From: Sideroxydans sp.
GTDB lineage: Bacteria; Pseudomonadota; Gammaproteobacteria; Burkholderiales; Gallionellaceae
Assembly: GCA_028710605.1 (NCBI GenBank)
Contig: JAQTTU010000009.1
Coordinates: 1-64,000, forward strand
Direction: 5' to 3'
Length of the DNA stretch: 64,000 nt
Shown: positions 52,817-63,182 of the stretch, piece after piece
Position numbering within the stretch: position 1 is the stretch's first letter
Layout of the letters: the number at the start of each line of letters is the position of its first letter
Made by a program: the position numbers and the translations under genes
The notes under the pieces: model-generated
Told to the model about the DNA's origin: nothing
The model's input: only the letters and a program-made list of their open reading frames with translations
Database searches by the model: none

Positions 52817-53845
52817 ATGCTTAAAGTCGGGATTGTTGGCGGTACAGGTTATACCGGAGTTGAATTGCTGAGGTTGTTGGCGGGGCATCCGCAGGCCGAG
52901 TTGCGCGTCATCACTTCGCGCGCCGATGCGGAGACACCGGTCAGTCAGATGTTCCCCAGTTTGCGCGGCCATGTCGATCTGAAATTCACCCATCCCGATG
53001 AAGCGCATCTCGATCAGTGCGACGTGGTGTTCTTTGCCACGCCCAACGGCATCGCCATGCAACAGACGCGCGCCCTGCTGGATGCGGGCGTGCGGGTGAT
53101 CGATCTTGCAGCTGATTTTCGCATTCAGGACATCGCAGTTTGGGAAAAGTGGTATGGCATGACGCATGCCTGTCCCGATTTGGTGGCGGAAGCGGTGTAC
53201 GGTTTGCCGGAAGTGAACCGGGCGCAAATCAAATCTGCGCGGTTGGTGGCAAATCCCGGTTGTTATCCGACGGCGGTGCAACTCGGTTTCATCCCTTTGC
53301 TGGAAGCAGGGCTGATCGAGGAAGGTTCGCTGATCGCCGATGCCAAATCCGGCGTGTCCGGCGCGGGTCGCAAGGCGGAAGTTCATTCGCTGTTTTCAGA
53401 GGCCTCGGATAATTTCAAGGCTTACGGTGTTGCCGGACATCGGCATCTGCCGGAGATCAAACAAGGCTTGGCGAATGTGCTGGGCAAGCCGGTCGGCCTG
53501 ACTTTTGTGCCGCATTTGACACCGCTGATACGCGGCATTCATGCCACGCTGTATGGGCGGATCAAAAAAGAAGCGGACTTGCAGGCATTGTTCGAGCAGC
53601 GTTATGCCGGCGAGGCTTTCGTTGATGTGCTGCTTGCGGGCAGCATGCCAGAGACCCGTTCGGTGCGCGGTTCAAACATCTGCCGCATTGCGGTGCACAG
53701 ACCTCAAGGAGGTGACACGGTGGTAGTTCTGTCAGTGATCGACAATCTGGTGAAAGGCGCTGCGGGTCAGGCCGTGCAGAACATGAATATCATGTTCGGT
53801 TTGCCCGAGGCGGACGGTATCAACTTAATTCCCTTGCTGCCCTGA
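52817..53845 (+). CDS. argC: N-acetyl-gamma-glutamyl-phosphate reductase
   Basis: A 342-residue NADPH enzyme of arginine synthesis. Nucleotide loop [18 protein letters not shown] at residues 4-21; catalytic Cys in [11 protein letters not shown] at about 149; His in [11 protein letters not shown] and the [11 protein letters not shown] stretch. Type 1, full length. The next gene begins 5 bases later. Confidence 0.98.
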   Translation: MLKVGIVGGTGYTGVELLRLLAGHPQAELRVITSRADAETPVSQMFPSLRGHVDLKFTHPDEAHLDQCDVVFFATPNGIAMQQTRALLDAGVRVIDLAADFRIQDIAVWEKWYGMTHACPDLVAEAVYGLPEVNRAQIKSARLVANPGCYPTAVQLGFIPLLEAGLIEEGSLIADAKSGVSGAGRKAEVHSLFSEASDNFKAYGVAGHRHLPEIKQGLANVLGKPVGLTFVPHLTPLIRGIHATLYGRIKKEADLQALFEQRYAGEAFVDVLLAGSMPETRSVRGSNICRIAVHRPQGGDTVVVLSVIDNLVKGAAGQAVQNMNIMFGLPEADGINLIPLLP

Positions 53846-53850
53846 CTATA

Positions 53851-54594
53851 ATGATACGAGGATTGAAACGCAGATTCAGTATCTCCGCACCGCGTCTGGC
53901 AGTGCGCCCGCATGTGCCTTGGTATGTGCGCTGGGCGATTACTTTGCCTTTTCTCTTGATCTCAGGGTTTCTGATTTGGTGGGCCTACGATGCGGGGATG
54001 GCGTTGGCCGGATTTCATCGCGGACAAGCCGAGCAGGAAATAGCGGAGCTGCGTGAGCGGGTGGCATTTCTGGAAGCGGAGAACGCCAAGCAAACCAACC
54101 AGATCGCGGTGAGTGAACGTCAGGCACAGATGCAGCAGGCTGCCGCCGATGAGGTGCAAGTGCAGGTCAAAGCGCTGCATGACGAGAATATGCAACTTCA
54201 TGAAGATTTGGCGTTCTTTCAGAACCTGCCGCTCACCAGCGGACGCGATGCGGATTTGTCCATTCACAGTTTGAAGCTGGAAGCGGGTAGTTTGCCGGGT
54301 GAATACCACTGCCAGATGCTGTTAGTGCAAGGAGTGCAGCGTCGCGGCAGAGAGTTTGAGGGGGATCTCCAGATAGTGGTGAGCGGTGCCAATGGTGGTC
54401 AAAAAGTAGTGTTACAATTCCCGCAACAAAACGAAACCGAAGTAGCTCAGCACCGTTTGAATTTCAAGTATTACCAGCGTGTTGACCGAGTGTTCAGGCT
54501 GCCGGTTGATGTGCATATCGATAGCGTTGAAATCAGGGTGTTTGAAAAGGGCGTACAAGAACCCAAGGTAAAACAGACTGTATTGCTTTCATAA
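53851..54594 (+). CDS. Membrane-anchored coiled-coil protein, DUF6776-like
   Basis: A 247-residue protein: basic N-terminus, one membrane helix at about residues 28-50, a coiled coil at about 58-125 rich in Glu/Gln/Ala, and a C-terminal beta-rich domain (GEYHCQMLLVQGVQRRG to VEIRVFEKG). It resembles a betaproteobacterial family of unknown function (DUF6776) that often precedes bactofilin genes, as here. A role in cell envelope or cytoskeletal organisation is a guess from its neighbour. Confidence 0.8.
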   Translation: MIRGLKRRFSISAPRLAVRPHVPWYVRWAITLPFLLISGFLIWWAYDAGMALAGFHRGQAEQEIAELRERVAFLEAENAKQTNQIAVSERQAQMQQAAADEVQVQVKALHDENMQLHEDLAFFQNLPLTSGRDADLSIHSLKLEAGSLPGEYHCQMLLVQGVQRRGREFEGDLQIVVSGANGGQKVVLQFPQQNETEVAQHRLNFKYYQRVDRVFRLPVDVHIDSVEIRVFEKGVQEPKVKQTVLLS

Positions 54595-54608
54595 ATGGAG
54601 AGAGTGTG

Positions 54609-55016
54609 ATGTTCAGCAAGAATAACAAACCGCAAAATCGCATTGACTCGCTGATTGGTCTTGGAACCAAGGTTAAGGGCGATGTGTTTTTCACGGGCGG
54701 GTTGCGCGTGGATGGTGAGATCACGGGTAATGTGGTTGCGGATCAGGCCAAAGCGAGCACGCTGGTGTTGAGCGAGCATGCCAGAGTGGATGGCGAAATC
54801 AAGGTGACCCATCTGGTGGTGAACGGTGTGGTGAACGGGCCGATTCTCGCTTCGGAATATATGGAACTGCAAAGCAAAGCCAAGGTCACAGGAGATGTGA
54901 AGTACAAAACGATGGAAATTCAATTGGGCGCGATGGTCGAAGGCAAATTGATGCACATCAGTGAAGTATCGGAAAAAGTGGTATCGCTCAAGTTGAGCGG
55001 CACCGAATCAAAATAA
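54609..55016 (+). CDS. Bactofilin family cytoskeletal protein
   Basis: A 135-residue protein with the bactofilin beta-helix: IDSLIGLGTKVKGDVFFTGGLRVDGEITGNV at about 12-42, then VDGEIKVTHLVVNGVVNGPI and AKVTGDVKYKTMEI. Bactofilins polymerise without nucleotide and act as scaffolds for envelope or pole proteins. A GTG directly before the ATG (54606) is in frame; 54609 follows GGAGAG at good spacing. Confidence 0.93.
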   Translation: MFSKNNKPQNRIDSLIGLGTKVKGDVFFTGGLRVDGEITGNVVADQAKASTLVLSEHARVDGEIKVTHLVVNGVVNGPILASEYMELQSKAKVTGDVKYKTMEIQLGAMVEGKLMHISEVSEKVVSLKLSGTESK

Positions 55017-55034
55017 CATAGTTAGGAGAAGAGC

Positions 55035-55385
55035 ATGAATGCAGTGACCGAAACGCAAGATCCGCTGTTGTTTACCGACAGCGCGGCAAACAAGGTAAAA
55101 CAGTTGATCGAAGAAGAAGGCAACAGCGAACTCAAGCTGCGCGTATTCGTTAGCGGCGGCGGTTGTTCCGGTTTTCAATACGGTTTCACCTTTGACGAAG
55201 TGGCCAACGAAGACGACACCGTGATGAGCAAAAACGGCGTGCAATTGTTGATCGATCCGATGAGCTTTCAGTATCTGGTGGGCGCGGAAATCGACTACAC
55301 GGAAGGTCTGGAAGGTTCGCAGTTTGTCATCAAGAATCCGAATGCAACGACTACCTGCGGTTGCGGTTCCTCGTTCGCGGTGTAA
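55035..55385 (+). CDS. erpA: Iron-sulfur cluster insertion protein ErpA
   Basis: A 116-residue A-type carrier. Cluster cysteines are in [11 protein letters not shown] at about residue 46 and CGCGSSF at the end (two Cys). It hands Fe-S clusters to apo-enzymes. Ribosome site AGGAG at 55022-55028. A terminator follows shared with the converging anmK gene. Confidence 0.97.
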   Translation: MNAVTETQDPLLFTDSAANKVKQLIEEEGNSELKLRVFVSGGGCSGFQYGFTFDEVANEDDTVMSKNGVQLLIDPMSFQYLVGAEIDYTEGLEGSQFVIKNPNATTTCGCGSSFAV

Positions 55386-55408
55386 GCGTTCTGGAGGTTG
55401 TTTTAGGA

Positions 55409-55437
55409 ACGGGGCGCATTGCGCCCCGTTTTGTTTT
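55409..55437. terminator. Terminator between converging erpA and anmK
   Basis: Stem AACGGGGCGCA / TGCGCCCCGTT followed by TTGTTTT on the plus strand. The minus side has fewer T residues, so it mainly serves erpA. Confidence 0.88.
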
Positions 55438-56536
55438 AAGCCGGATAAATTGCGCCTAGCACGCAGGGATGTCTTGCCCCGGTGACGGCGGGCAGGTTGG
55501 CGGGGTGAAGAAGCAAAGTTTGCTGTGCTAACCAGGCGAAAGCGATCGCCTCCATCCAGTCGGCATCAATGCCCAATACCTCTGTTTTCTGAATGCTGCA
55601 TTGCGGCATTGCGTTACGCAAATGGGATAGCAGCGCACGGTTATGTGCGCCTCCGCCGCATACGTAGATTTCCTGTGCTCCAGTACAGAAGCGTTGTACG
55701 GCGGTGGCGATGCTGTCGCCGGTAAGTGCGAGCAGGGTTGCTTGTACATCCGCAGAGGCTTCGTTTCCAGTCAGATGTTTTTCCAGCCAGACAAGATTGA
55801 ACAAGTCGCGCCCGGTACTCTTGGGAGGAGCGGTCGCGAAATAAGGCTCAGCCAATAATGTTTGTAGCAATGCTGGGATGATTTTCCCGCTGGCTGCCCA
55901 CGCGCCGTCTTTGTCATAGGACTTGACTTGGTGTTTTGCGATCCACGCATCCATCAGCAAATTGCCGGGGCCGGTATCGAAACCCCGGGTCATTTTTTTG
56001 GGGGGCAAATCGGTCAGGTTGGCGATGCCGCCGATATTGAGAATGGCGCGGTGAGTATTGGTATGGCGCAATACTTTGTCGTGGAATGCCGGAACCAGTG
56101 GTGCGCCCTGCCCGCCTGCTGCGATATCGCGTGAGCGGAAGTCGCTCACCACGTGAATGCCGGTCAGTTCGGTCAGCAATGCCGCGTTGTTGAGTTGAAC
56201 GGTGTAGCCGTATTCCGGTCGATGACGTATGGTCTGGCCGTGACAGCCGATCGCTTGAATCTGTTTGGTTGATACGCCCGCTTTTTTCAGTAAGACATGT
56301 GTCGCAGCAGCGTATTCGCGCGCCAGTTGATTTGCGGCGAGTTGCGCCTGATGCAATTCGTTATGAGCGGGTTGATGCAGCGCCAGCAGTACCTGTTTCA
56401 GCGGTTGCGGGTAGGGTTGAAAGTAACTGCATACAAGGTGTGGGGCGGCTTGCGAGAAATCGACCAGTGCGGCATCGACACCGTCCAGACTGGTTCCGGA
56501 CATGATGCCGATGTACAAGTCAGATGTGTTTTTCAC
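55436..56536 (-). CDS. anmK: Anhydro-N-acetylmuramic acid kinase
   Basis: A 366-residue cell-wall recycling kinase that turns anhydroMurNAc into MurNAc-6-phosphate. Hallmarks: YIGIMSGTSLDGVDAALVDF at about residues 7-26, IGCHGQTIRHRP, NIGGIANLTDL, FDTGPGNLLMDAW and VCGGGAHNRALL. The gene overlaps the stop of the upstream M23 peptidase gene by one base, pointing to a shared murein-turnover operon. Confidence 0.97.
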   Translation of the reverse strand: MKNTSDLYIGIMSGTSLDGVDAALVDFSQAAPHLVCSYFQPYPQPLKQVLLALHQPAHNELHQAQLAANQLAREYAAATHVLLKKAGVSTKQIQAIGCHGQTIRHRPEYGYTVQLNNAALLTELTGIHVVSDFRSRDIAAGGQGAPLVPAFHDKVLRHTNTHRAILNIGGIANLTDLPPKKMTRGFDTGPGNLLMDAWIAKHQVKSYDKDGAWAASGKIIPALLQTLLAEPYFATAPPKSTGRDLFNLVWLEKHLTGNEASADVQATLLALTGDSIATAVQRFCTGAQEIYVCGGGAHNRALLSHLRNAMPQCSIQKTEVLGIDADWMEAIAFAWLAQQTLLLHPANLPAVTGARHPCVLGAIYPA

Positions 56537-57834
56537 TAGTCCTGTTTGGCTACACGAGTGTTGCGCAGCAGCGACAATCGCGTATGCAAGTCGCGGGTCG
56601 CTTCTTCAAATGCTGCCTTTTGCGCTTCGCTGATCGGTTTGCCGTCCGGCAATGCTACTTTCAAAGGATCCCGCTGGACACCGTTCATCTTGAATTCATA
56701 ATGTAGGTGCGGACCGCTGGCCAGTCCTGTCATTCCGACATAGCCGATGGATTGGCCTTGGCTGACGCGTTGTCCGTTGCGGAGGCCGCTGGCAAAGCGC
56801 GACAAATGTCCGTAAACCGTCTGATAACGTCCTTGGTGATTTAACATCACCACGTTGCCGTAACCCCCTTGTTTGCCGACGAAAGACACCACGCCATCGG
56901 CGGTAGCCCGGACGTTTGTTCCGATGGGGGCGGCATAGTCAACGCCCTTGTGCGCGCGCCATTTGTTCAACACCGGATGAAAGCGCGAATTGCTGAATCC
57001 TGAACTGACCCGCGAGAATTCGATTGGAGAGCGCAGGAAGGCTTTTTGCATACTTCTTCCGTCCGGCGAGAAATAATCTCCCTGATCGTCGCTGGTCTTG
57101 AAGTAGAAAGCGCGGAAAATGCGCGTGTTATTTACGAATTCAGCAGCGAGTATGCGCCCGGTGCGAGCCGCTTCGCCGTTGCTGTAAGTCATCTCGTAGA
57201 TCACGCTGAATTTGTCGCCTTTGCGCAGATCGCGGTGGAAGTCGATATCGCCGCCGAAAATTTCAGATAGTTGGTTGGCGGCCGCGTCGGGAAGTCCGGC
57301 TTCATCCGTCGCCGCGAACAAGGTGCTTGTGATTTCTCCAGTGCGCACAAAAGTCCTTTGTTCTACCTGCGCGGGTTTGATGTCGGTTTTGAAGCGATTT
57401 TCATTCTTGGAGATGATGACTTGATTGCCCTCATTGTCCAGATAGCGCAAGGCGAGCAAGTCGCCACCCATAGACGTTTCGGCCTGCACCTCTTTGTTTA
57501 CCCCAAGCTTGCGGAAAGAGGCGGTCGCGCTGTTCTGGCGCAGGTATTCGCTGGCGGCGGCATCTTCCACATTCAGGCGGCGTAGCAGTTCGACCACTGT
57601 GTCGCCGCGCTGGATGCGCTCGTTACGCCAGAAAGTGGTTGCGGGGTAAACGGGCTGCGTTTCCGCAGGCAAGGCGATGTCCTGAACGATAGTGGTTTGC
57701 ACATTGGTCAGCACGTCGTTTTGCGGCATGATGCCGAAAGCGGTTACAACGCCCAGCAAAGGCAATGTGGAAAGGGTGACGAACCAGCGCAGCTTCATTT
57801 TGTGCGCGTGTGATAAAGTGTTTTGCGGTAACAT
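56536..57834 (-). CDS. M23-family murein endopeptidase, MepM-like
   Basis: A 432-residue protein: one N-terminal membrane helix or uncleaved signal (about residues 16-36), an OapA/LysM-like region ([20 protein letters not shown] at about 68-87), a second domain to about 260, and an M23 LytM domain with zinc ligands in [13 protein letters not shown] and [10 protein letters not shown]. It cuts peptide cross-links in peptidoglycan in the periplasm. GGGAGG upstream (on the minus strand, about 57840-57846) supports the ATG at 57834 over the open frame to 57900. Partner of anmK. Confidence 0.93.
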   Translation of the reverse strand: MLPQNTLSHAHKMKLRWFVTLSTLPLLGVVTAFGIMPQNDVLTNVQTTIVQDIALPAETQPVYPATTFWRNERIQRGDTVVELLRRLNVEDAAASEYLRQNSATASFRKLGVNKEVQAETSMGGDLLALRYLDNEGNQVIISKNENRFKTDIKPAQVEQRTFVRTGEITSTLFAATDEAGLPDAAANQLSEIFGGDIDFHRDLRKGDKFSVIYEMTYSNGEAARTGRILAAEFVNNTRIFRAFYFKTSDDQGDYFSPDGRSMQKAFLRSPIEFSRVSSGFSNSRFHPVLNKWRAHKGVDYAAPIGTNVRATADGVVSFVGKQGGYGNVVMLNHQGRYQTVYGHLSRFASGLRNGQRVSQGQSIGYVGMTGLASGPHLHYEFKMNGVQRDPLKVALPDGKPISEAQKAAFEEATRDLHTRLSLLRNTRVAKQD

Positions 57835-57993
57835 TCGCGCCTCCCAAGGCGGCAGTGTTTGGGGATGCCGGTAGATAACTTTGGCGGCAGGCACAAGCAC
57901 TTATTGAAGAATTGCGCGCACTTTACCAGAAAGCGGCAGCCCCTCAAAACCCGTTCAGACATTGTGCAAGAAATAGACAAACGGTCTTTCGAC

Positions 57994-59190
57994 ATGAGTC
58001 AACAAGAAATCCTTAATCAAATTAAACGCGGCAGCGATGAATTGTTGCTCGAATCCGAACTAATCAAGAAGCTGGAGCAGGGTCGTCCGCTGCGTATCAA
58101 GGCAGGTTTTGATCCCACCGCGCCGGACTTGCATCTAGGCCACACCGTACTGCTTAACAAAATGCGCCAGTTGCAGGATATGGGGCATCACGCCCTGTTT
58201 TTGATCGGCGACTTCACCGGCATGATCGGCGACCCCACTGGTAAAAACGCCACCCGTCCGCCCTTGACGCGAGAGCAGGTGCTTGCCAATGCGCAGAGTT
58301 ACCGCGACCAAGTGTTTAAAGTGCTTGATCCGAATAAAACCGAAGTTGTGTTCAACTCTGCCTGGATGGATAAGTTCAGCGCGGTCGATCTGATCCGCCT
58401 CGCTGCCACTCACACTGTGGCGCAGATGCTGGAGCGTGATGACTTTTCCAAACGTTATAAAGGCAACCAGCCCATCGCCATCCACGAATTCATTTATCCG
58501 TTGGTGCAGGGGTACGATTCGGTAGCACTCAAAGCCGACATTGAGCTGGGCGGCACCGACCAGAAATTCAATCTGCTGATGGGGCGCGAATTACAAAAGC
58601 ATTTCGGGCAGCCAGCGCAGTGCGTGCTCACCATGCCATTACTGGAAGGCTTGGATGGTTTCAACAAGATGTCCAAGTCGCTCGGCAACTATGTTGGAAT
58701 TACAGATACACCGTCCGACATGTTTGGCAAATTGATGTCCGTTTCAGATGACCTGATGTGGCGTTATTACGAATTGCTTTCTTTTCGCAGTTTGGCGCAA
58801 ATCTCCAATTTCAAGGAGGAAGCGGCACAGGGACGCAATCCGCGCGACATCAAGGTGTTGTTGGCGCAGGAGATTGTCACACGCTTCCACTCGCAAAAAG
58901 CCGCCGAAGATGCGCTGGGAGAGTTTGAAGCGCGTTTCCAGAAAGGTGTGTTGCCGGATGACATGCCCGAGATTAGCGTGCAGTCTGCCAACGGCGTGAT
59001 CGTCATTGCCAACCTGCTCAAACAAGCGGGGCTGGTTCCCAGCACCTCCGAAGCGATGCGCATGATTGATGCGGGCGCGGTAAAACTTGACGGTGAAAAA
59101 ATCAGCGACAGAACATTGCAGCTTAAGGCGGGCGCGAGCGTAGTGGCTCAGGTCGGCAAACGTAAATTCGGCAGGGTCAGCATCGCCTGA
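57994..59190 (+). CDS. tyrS: Tyrosyl-tRNA synthetase
   Basis: A 398-residue class I synthetase of the TyrZ-like bacterial subtype: HLGH (HIGH) at about 48-51, KMSKS at about 226-230, [16 protein letters not shown] for tyrosine/tRNA binding, and a C-terminal S4 domain ([21 protein letters not shown]) from about 335. The frame is open upstream to 57859, but [10 protein letters not shown] at 57994 is the usual start. Divergent from the M23 gene with a 160-base shared promoter region. Confidence 0.97.
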   Translation: MSQQEILNQIKRGSDELLLESELIKKLEQGRPLRIKAGFDPTAPDLHLGHTVLLNKMRQLQDMGHHALFLIGDFTGMIGDPTGKNATRPPLTREQVLANAQSYRDQVFKVLDPNKTEVVFNSAWMDKFSAVDLIRLAATHTVAQMLERDDFSKRYKGNQPIAIHEFIYPLVQGYDSVALKADIELGGTDQKFNLLMGRELQKHFGQPAQCVLTMPLLEGLDGFNKMSKSLGNYVGITDTPSDMFGKLMSVSDDLMWRYYELLSFRSLAQISNFKEEAAQGRNPRDIKVLLAQEIVTRFHSQKAAEDALGEFEARFQKGVLPDDMPEISVQSANGVIVIANLLKQAGLVPSTSEAMRMIDAGAVKLDGEKISDRTLQLKAGASVVAQVGKRKFGRVSIA

Positions 59191-59229
59191 TAGCGAGATT
59201 TCAAAGGCCAACCTCGCGGAGAAGCTCAT

Positions 59230-59275
59230 GAATAGGCGATCTACGCCATTCGATTGATGTGGATGCCCTATCCAT
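59230..59275. repeat. Dispersed repeat fragment between tyrS and the CapA-like gene
   Basis: AATAGGCGATCTACGC is the inverse of GCGTAGATCGCCTATT at 18123 and 48578, followed by GTGGATGCCCTATCCATGCG, similar to 41566-41584. It fills the gap between converging gene ends. Confidence 0.65.
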
Positions 59276-59299
59276 GCGCTTCTTCGGGCAGTTGGCTGG

Positions 59300-60391
59300 T
59301 TATTTCCCTTCCAGCAACACTTCCCCGACCCCGTTGTTGTTGATCACTTCCGTGTTGAGCGCTGCCGACAGTGTGCGCACGTTGTCGATCACCGCGTCAG
59401 CCGCCGCGCCGCTCAGGGGTTGTGGCTGGAATTGCACTTCGAAGTTGTTGACGTTGATCGGGATCAGCCGCACTTTATATAACGCCGCATTGCGGAAATA
59501 TAGTTGAGCGATGGCGCTGCGTGCGGAGTTCGCGCTGTATGTGCCGAAGGTGAAGTTGCCCAAGCTGTAAAGGATTATCCCGTTCTTGTATTTTTCGATG
59601 CCCTGCAAAATATGCGGATGGTGGCCGATAACGGCATCCGCGCCCGCGTCGATAGCGGCATGTCCGATGCTCACCTGATATTCACGCAACTTGGTGCTGC
59701 GTTCCTGTCCCCAATGAAAGGCCACCAGCACAATGTCGGCTTTTTCGCGCGCCAGTTTAATGTCTTCGCGCACTTGATCTTCGTGGGCGAACGCGGTGCC
59801 GGGACGGTTTTTCCAAGCGTAGAAATTTTCCGGCAGGGTCATGGAATAGCCAAGTATGGCGATACGCAGCCCGTTGACCAGCATCTGCGCGGGTTGGCGG
59901 GCGGTAGCGAGATTGTTTCCGGCTCCTACATGGCGGATTCCGAGTTCGTCCAGCGTTGCTACGGTTTCTGTCAGTCCGTCCGCCCCGAAATCCAGTGTGT
60001 GGTTGTTGGCGAGCGTTACCACATTGAATCCGGCCGCCTTGAGCGCGTTGCCGACTTTGTCTGGCGGCGAGCGAAAAACATAAGTCTTGTCCTGCTCCGG
60101 CGCACCGCGAGTGGTTAAAGGCCCCTCCAGATTGCCGAAGACAATTTGCGAGCCCGAAAAATATTGGCGCACTCGCGCGAACGGGTAATCGTAGCCTTGC
60201 TCAGACAAAACGCTCCGGGATGAGCCATCAAGCATCATGTCGCCCACCGCGCTGACAACCACCTCGCTATTGGAAGAATTTATGGTTTCTTCTGCCAGTG
60301 CCGGGCCGTGCGCGACGAAAAAAATTACGCTGTGAACGAGAAAACTGGCAGCAACAGCGCGGGCAAAAAATAACTTTTGAAGTAGATTCAT
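59300..60391 (-). CDS. CapA-family poly-gamma-glutamate synthesis-like metallophosphatase
   Basis: A 363-residue exported protein. Signal peptide to about residue 33 (HGPALA), then the CapA/PgsA calcineurin-like fold: VSAVGDMMLDG, FGNLEGPLTTRG, TLANNHTLDFG, LVAFHWGQER and GHHPHILQGIE with metal-binding D, N and H residues. No capB or capC genes are nearby, so it is probably a stand-alone periplasmic phosphoesterase rather than a capsule gene. Confidence 0.9.
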   Translation of the reverse strand: MNLLQKLFFARAVAASFLVHSVIFFVAHGPALAEETINSSNSEVVVSAVGDMMLDGSSRSVLSEQGYDYPFARVRQYFSGSQIVFGNLEGPLTTRGAPEQDKTYVFRSPPDKVGNALKAAGFNVVTLANNHTLDFGADGLTETVATLDELGIRHVGAGNNLATARQPAQMLVNGLRIAILGYSMTLPENFYAWKNRPGTAFAHEDQVREDIKLAREKADIVLVAFHWGQERSTKLREYQVSIGHAAIDAGADAVIGHHPHILQGIEKYKNGIILYSLGNFTFGTYSANSARSAIAQLYFRNAALYKVRLIPINVNNFEVQFQPQPLSGAAADAVIDNVRTLSAALNTEVINNNGVGEVLLEGK

Positions 60392-60515
60392 TTTTGGGGA
60401 AAAATGGGTGAAAGCGGGCAGGGCGCGAATAATACAGGCATGTCCCGCGCAATATCAATATACGAAAATATACGAAGCACCCGTGTTTTCGCATGAAAAG
60501 CTCGGAAAATATCGG

Positions 60516-60544
60516 TTGTGAAATAAACCGTTGTTTTGTAGAAT
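60516..60544 (+). promoter_or_regulatory. Sigma-70 promoter for rpsU-yqeY-dnaG
   Basis: -35 TTGTGA at 60516-60521 and -10 TAGAAT at 60539-60544, 17 bases apart, about 37 bases before the rpsU start. Confidence 0.8.
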
Positions 60545-60580
60545 CGCGCCCTCGAATTTTTGGTAGAAGGTAGTTTGTTC

Positions 60581-60793
60581 ATGACAACAGTACGTGTTAA
60601 AGAGAATGAGCCGTTTGAAGTTGCGATGCGTCGCTTCAAGCGTTCTGTGGAAAAGACCGGTCTGCTGACCGAATTGCGCGCTCGCGAGTTTTACGAGAAG
60701 CCCACCGCAGAGCGCAAGCGCAAGCTGGCCGCTGCCGTGAAGCGCCATTACAAGCGCCTGCGCAGCCAGACTCTCCCGCCCAAGCTGTATTGA
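60581..60793 (+). CDS. rpsU: 30S ribosomal protein S21
   Basis: A 70-residue basic protein: [20 protein letters not shown] and a C-terminal [18 protein letters not shown]. It is the first gene of the classic macromolecular synthesis operon (translation, replication and transcription initiation). AGAAGG at 60566-60571 is the ribosome site for ATG at 60581. Confidence 0.98.
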   Translation: MTTVRVKENEPFEVAMRRFKRSVEKTGLLTELRAREFYEKPTAERKRKLAAAVKRHYKRLRSQTLPPKLY

Positions 60794-60827
60794 TCTGCCT
60801 CGCCACTCTGGCGAAAGGTAGTTTGAT

Positions 60828-61274
60828 ATGAGTCTCAAGCAGCAAATCACCGAAGATATGAAGTCCGCGATGCGCGCCAAGGAAACGGCGCGTCTCGGGG
60901 CGATTCGTCTTTTACTCGCGGCCATGAAACAGCGCGAGGTGGACGAGCGCATCGAACTGTCGGATGCGGATGTGGTTGCCATCATCGAAAAGATGTTGAA
61001 GCAGCGCCGCGATTCCATCAGTCAGTACAAGGCGGCCAACCGTCAAGACTTGGTTGATGTCGAAGAATTCGAAGTAAGCGTGTTGCAGACTTATATGCCG
61101 CAGCAACTGGGCGAGGCCGATGTCATCGCCGCCATTGCCGAGGCTATCGCCGCAACAGGTGCGGCCGGACCGCAAGATATGGGCAAAGTGATGGGCGTGG
61201 TCAAGCCCAAGTTGGCAGGACGTGCCGATATGGGCAAAGTCTCCGGTCTGATTAAAGCGCAACTGTCCAAGTAA
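60828..61274 (+). CDS. GatB/YqeY domain protein
   Basis: A 148-residue protein of the YqeY family: EDMKSAMRAKETARLGAIRLLLAAMKQ, then MLKQRRDSISQYKAANRQDL and a C-terminal GKVMGVVKPKLAGRADMG helix bundle related to the tRNA-binding tail of GatB. It is commonly found between rpsU and dnaG. Likely tRNA- or amidotransferase-related; exact role unknown. GAAAGG precedes the start. Confidence 0.95.
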   Translation: MSLKQQITEDMKSAMRAKETARLGAIRLLLAAMKQREVDERIELSDADVVAIIEKMLKQRRDSISQYKAANRQDLVDVEEFEVSVLQTYMPQQLGEADVIAAIAEAIAATGAAGPQDMGKVMGVVKPKLAGRADMGKVSGLIKAQLSK

Positions 61275-61340
61275 ACGTTTTTCCAGCAGTATTTCCATTG
61301 GTTGATGCGGCATTCTTGGCCGCGAATGCGCGAGGGCAGA

Positions 61341-63068
61341 GTGATTCCAAAAAGTTTCATTCAGGATTTGCTCAATCGCCTCGACATCGTGGACGTGATC
61401 GAGCGTTATCTGCCGCTCAAAAAAGCCGGTGCCAACTTCGTCGCCTGTTGTCCTTTCCATAACGAGAAATCCCCGTCTTTTACCGTCAGCCAGTCCAAAC
61501 AGTTCTATCACTGTTTCGGTTGTGGTGCGCATGGTACGGCCATCGGCTTTGTCATGGAACACACCGGCATGGGCTTCGTGGAAGCGGTGGAAGATCTCGC
61601 CAAGAGTATTGGCGTGACCGTGCCGCAGGAAGCTTCCAATGTGCTGCAACACAAGGTCGCGCCCGATCTGTACGACTTGATGCAGTCCGCCACGCGCTAC
61701 TACCGCGAACAACTGAAAAAAAATCAACGCGCCATCGATTATTTAAAAGGGCGCGGACTTTCCGGGGAAGTGGCGGCGCGTTTCGGTATCGGTTATGCGC
61801 CGGATGATTGGCAAAATCTGAAAGCGGCGGTGCCCAATTATCAAGATGTCTCGCTCGTTGAGACCGGTCTCGTGATTGCAGGCGAAGAGGGTAAACGCTA
61901 TGACCGTTTCCGCGACCGCATCATGTTTCCCATCGTCAACGTGCGCGGACAAGTCATCGGTTTCGGTGGACGCGTGCTGGACAAGGGCGAACCGAAATAT
62001 CTGAATTCGCCGGAAACGCCGTTGTTCGAAAAAGGCCACGAACTCTACGGTTTGTATCAGGCGCAAAAATCCATTCGCGCGCAGCAACGCGTGATCGTGG
62101 TCGAAGGCTACATGGATGTGGTGGCGCTGGCGCAGCACGGCGTGGAATATGCCGTGGCGACTTTGGGCACAGCCACCACGCCCTATCACGTGCAAAAGTT
62201 GCTGCGCCTGTGCGATCAAGTGGTGTTCTGCTTCGATGGTGACAAGCCCGGGCAAAAAGCCGCATGGCGCGCGTTGGAAAATGCATTGCCGCAACTGGTG
62301 GATGGCAAGCGCTTGGGATTTTTGTTTCTGCCGGAAGAGCACGACCCCGACACCTACATCCGCGAATACGGCACGGAAGCCTTCGAGCATGAGGTGGAAA
62401 ATTCGCTGCCGCTTTCCGGCTATCTGTTGCGCGAACTTACCGCGCAAGTCGATCTGCACACGCAGGAAGGCCGCAGCGCCTTGCTGAAGAATGCGCAGCC
62501 GCTGCTCACCGCCATCACCGCGCCGACCACCGCGCTGCTGCTGCGCAAGGAAGTGGCGGCGCTGGCGGGCGTGACGCAGGCTGAACTGGAAGCGCTGTAT
62601 GTCATCAAGCCCATCGCAGCGCCGCAACGTGCTGCGCCGCAAAAAGCCAAGCGTTCCACGCCGACCGGCTTGCGCACGCTGTTGCGCTGTCTGGTGATGC
62701 GACCGGAACTTGCGCGCCAGTTGCCGCACGACTGGCACGGGGATAATGCGGAAGCGGCGGCTATTGCCGCTTTGGCCGACTGGTTGCGCGAATCGGCGGA
62801 CGAAACCAGCACGGCGGCGATGATCCAGCATTTCCAGGGCACGGTACACGAAGCGGTATTTGCTTCGGTGCAGGGCGAGGTGATGCAGTGGGGCGAGGAG
62901 TTCGATGTCGAGGCGGAATTCGCCGGATCAATGGAAAAACTGCGCGAGGAATCGCGCCGGGCGGAGCTGGAATCCTTGCACGCAAAAATGCAGGGCAAAG
63001 ATTCAAAAGTCCTGAATGAACAAGAACGGGCACGTTATTTGCAGTTGCTGCAAAGAGGTCAAGTGTAG
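61341..63068 (+). CDS. dnaG: DNA primase
   Basis: A 575-residue primase: CHC2 zinc finger (CCPFHNEKSPSF to YHCFGCGAHG) at about residues 35-65; catalytic TOPRIM core with VVEGYMDVVAL at about 254-264 and FCFDGDKPGQKAA; C-terminal DnaB-binding helices from about 440. The start is taken as GTG at 61341 (MIPKSFIQDLL), with GAGGG five bases upstream; ATGs at 61302 and 61326 are also in frame. Zinc ligands C-x2-H...C-x2-C are all present. Confidence 0.97.
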   Translation: MIPKSFIQDLLNRLDIVDVIERYLPLKKAGANFVACCPFHNEKSPSFTVSQSKQFYHCFGCGAHGTAIGFVMEHTGMGFVEAVEDLAKSIGVTVPQEASNVLQHKVAPDLYDLMQSATRYYREQLKKNQRAIDYLKGRGLSGEVAARFGIGYAPDDWQNLKAAVPNYQDVSLVETGLVIAGEEGKRYDRFRDRIMFPIVNVRGQVIGFGGRVLDKGEPKYLNSPETPLFEKGHELYGLYQAQKSIRAQQRVIVVEGYMDVVALAQHGVEYAVATLGTATTPYHVQKLLRLCDQVVFCFDGDKPGQKAAWRALENALPQLVDGKRLGFLFLPEEHDPDTYIREYGTEAFEHEVENSLPLSGYLLRELTAQVDLHTQEGRSALLKNAQPLLTAITAPTTALLLRKEVAALAGVTQAELEALYVIKPIAAPQRAAPQKAKRSTPTGLRTLLRCLVMRPELARQLPHDWHGDNAEAAAIAALADWLRESADETSTAAMIQHFQGTVHEAVFASVQGEVMQWGEEFDVEAEFAGSMEKLREESRRAELESLHAKMQGKDSKVLNEQERARYLQLLQRGQV

Positions 63069-63074
63069 CTAACC

Positions 63075-63104
63075 TTCGGAAAAGTTTTGGAAATCGGGTA
63101 TAAT
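63075..63104 (+). promoter_or_regulatory. Internal promoter ahead of rpoD
   Basis: A perfect -10 box TATAAT at 63099-63104 with a weak -35 TTCGGA at 63075-63080, 18 bases apart. It lies in the 114-base gap between dnaG and rpoD and would allow separate sigma factor expression. Confidence 0.75.
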
Positions 63105-63182
63105 CCGCGACCTTTTCGAAAGCGCTTTTGATTTGAAGCGCCCGCAGTACTCGAGTAAAAATCAACTTTGGGAACCCTCAAA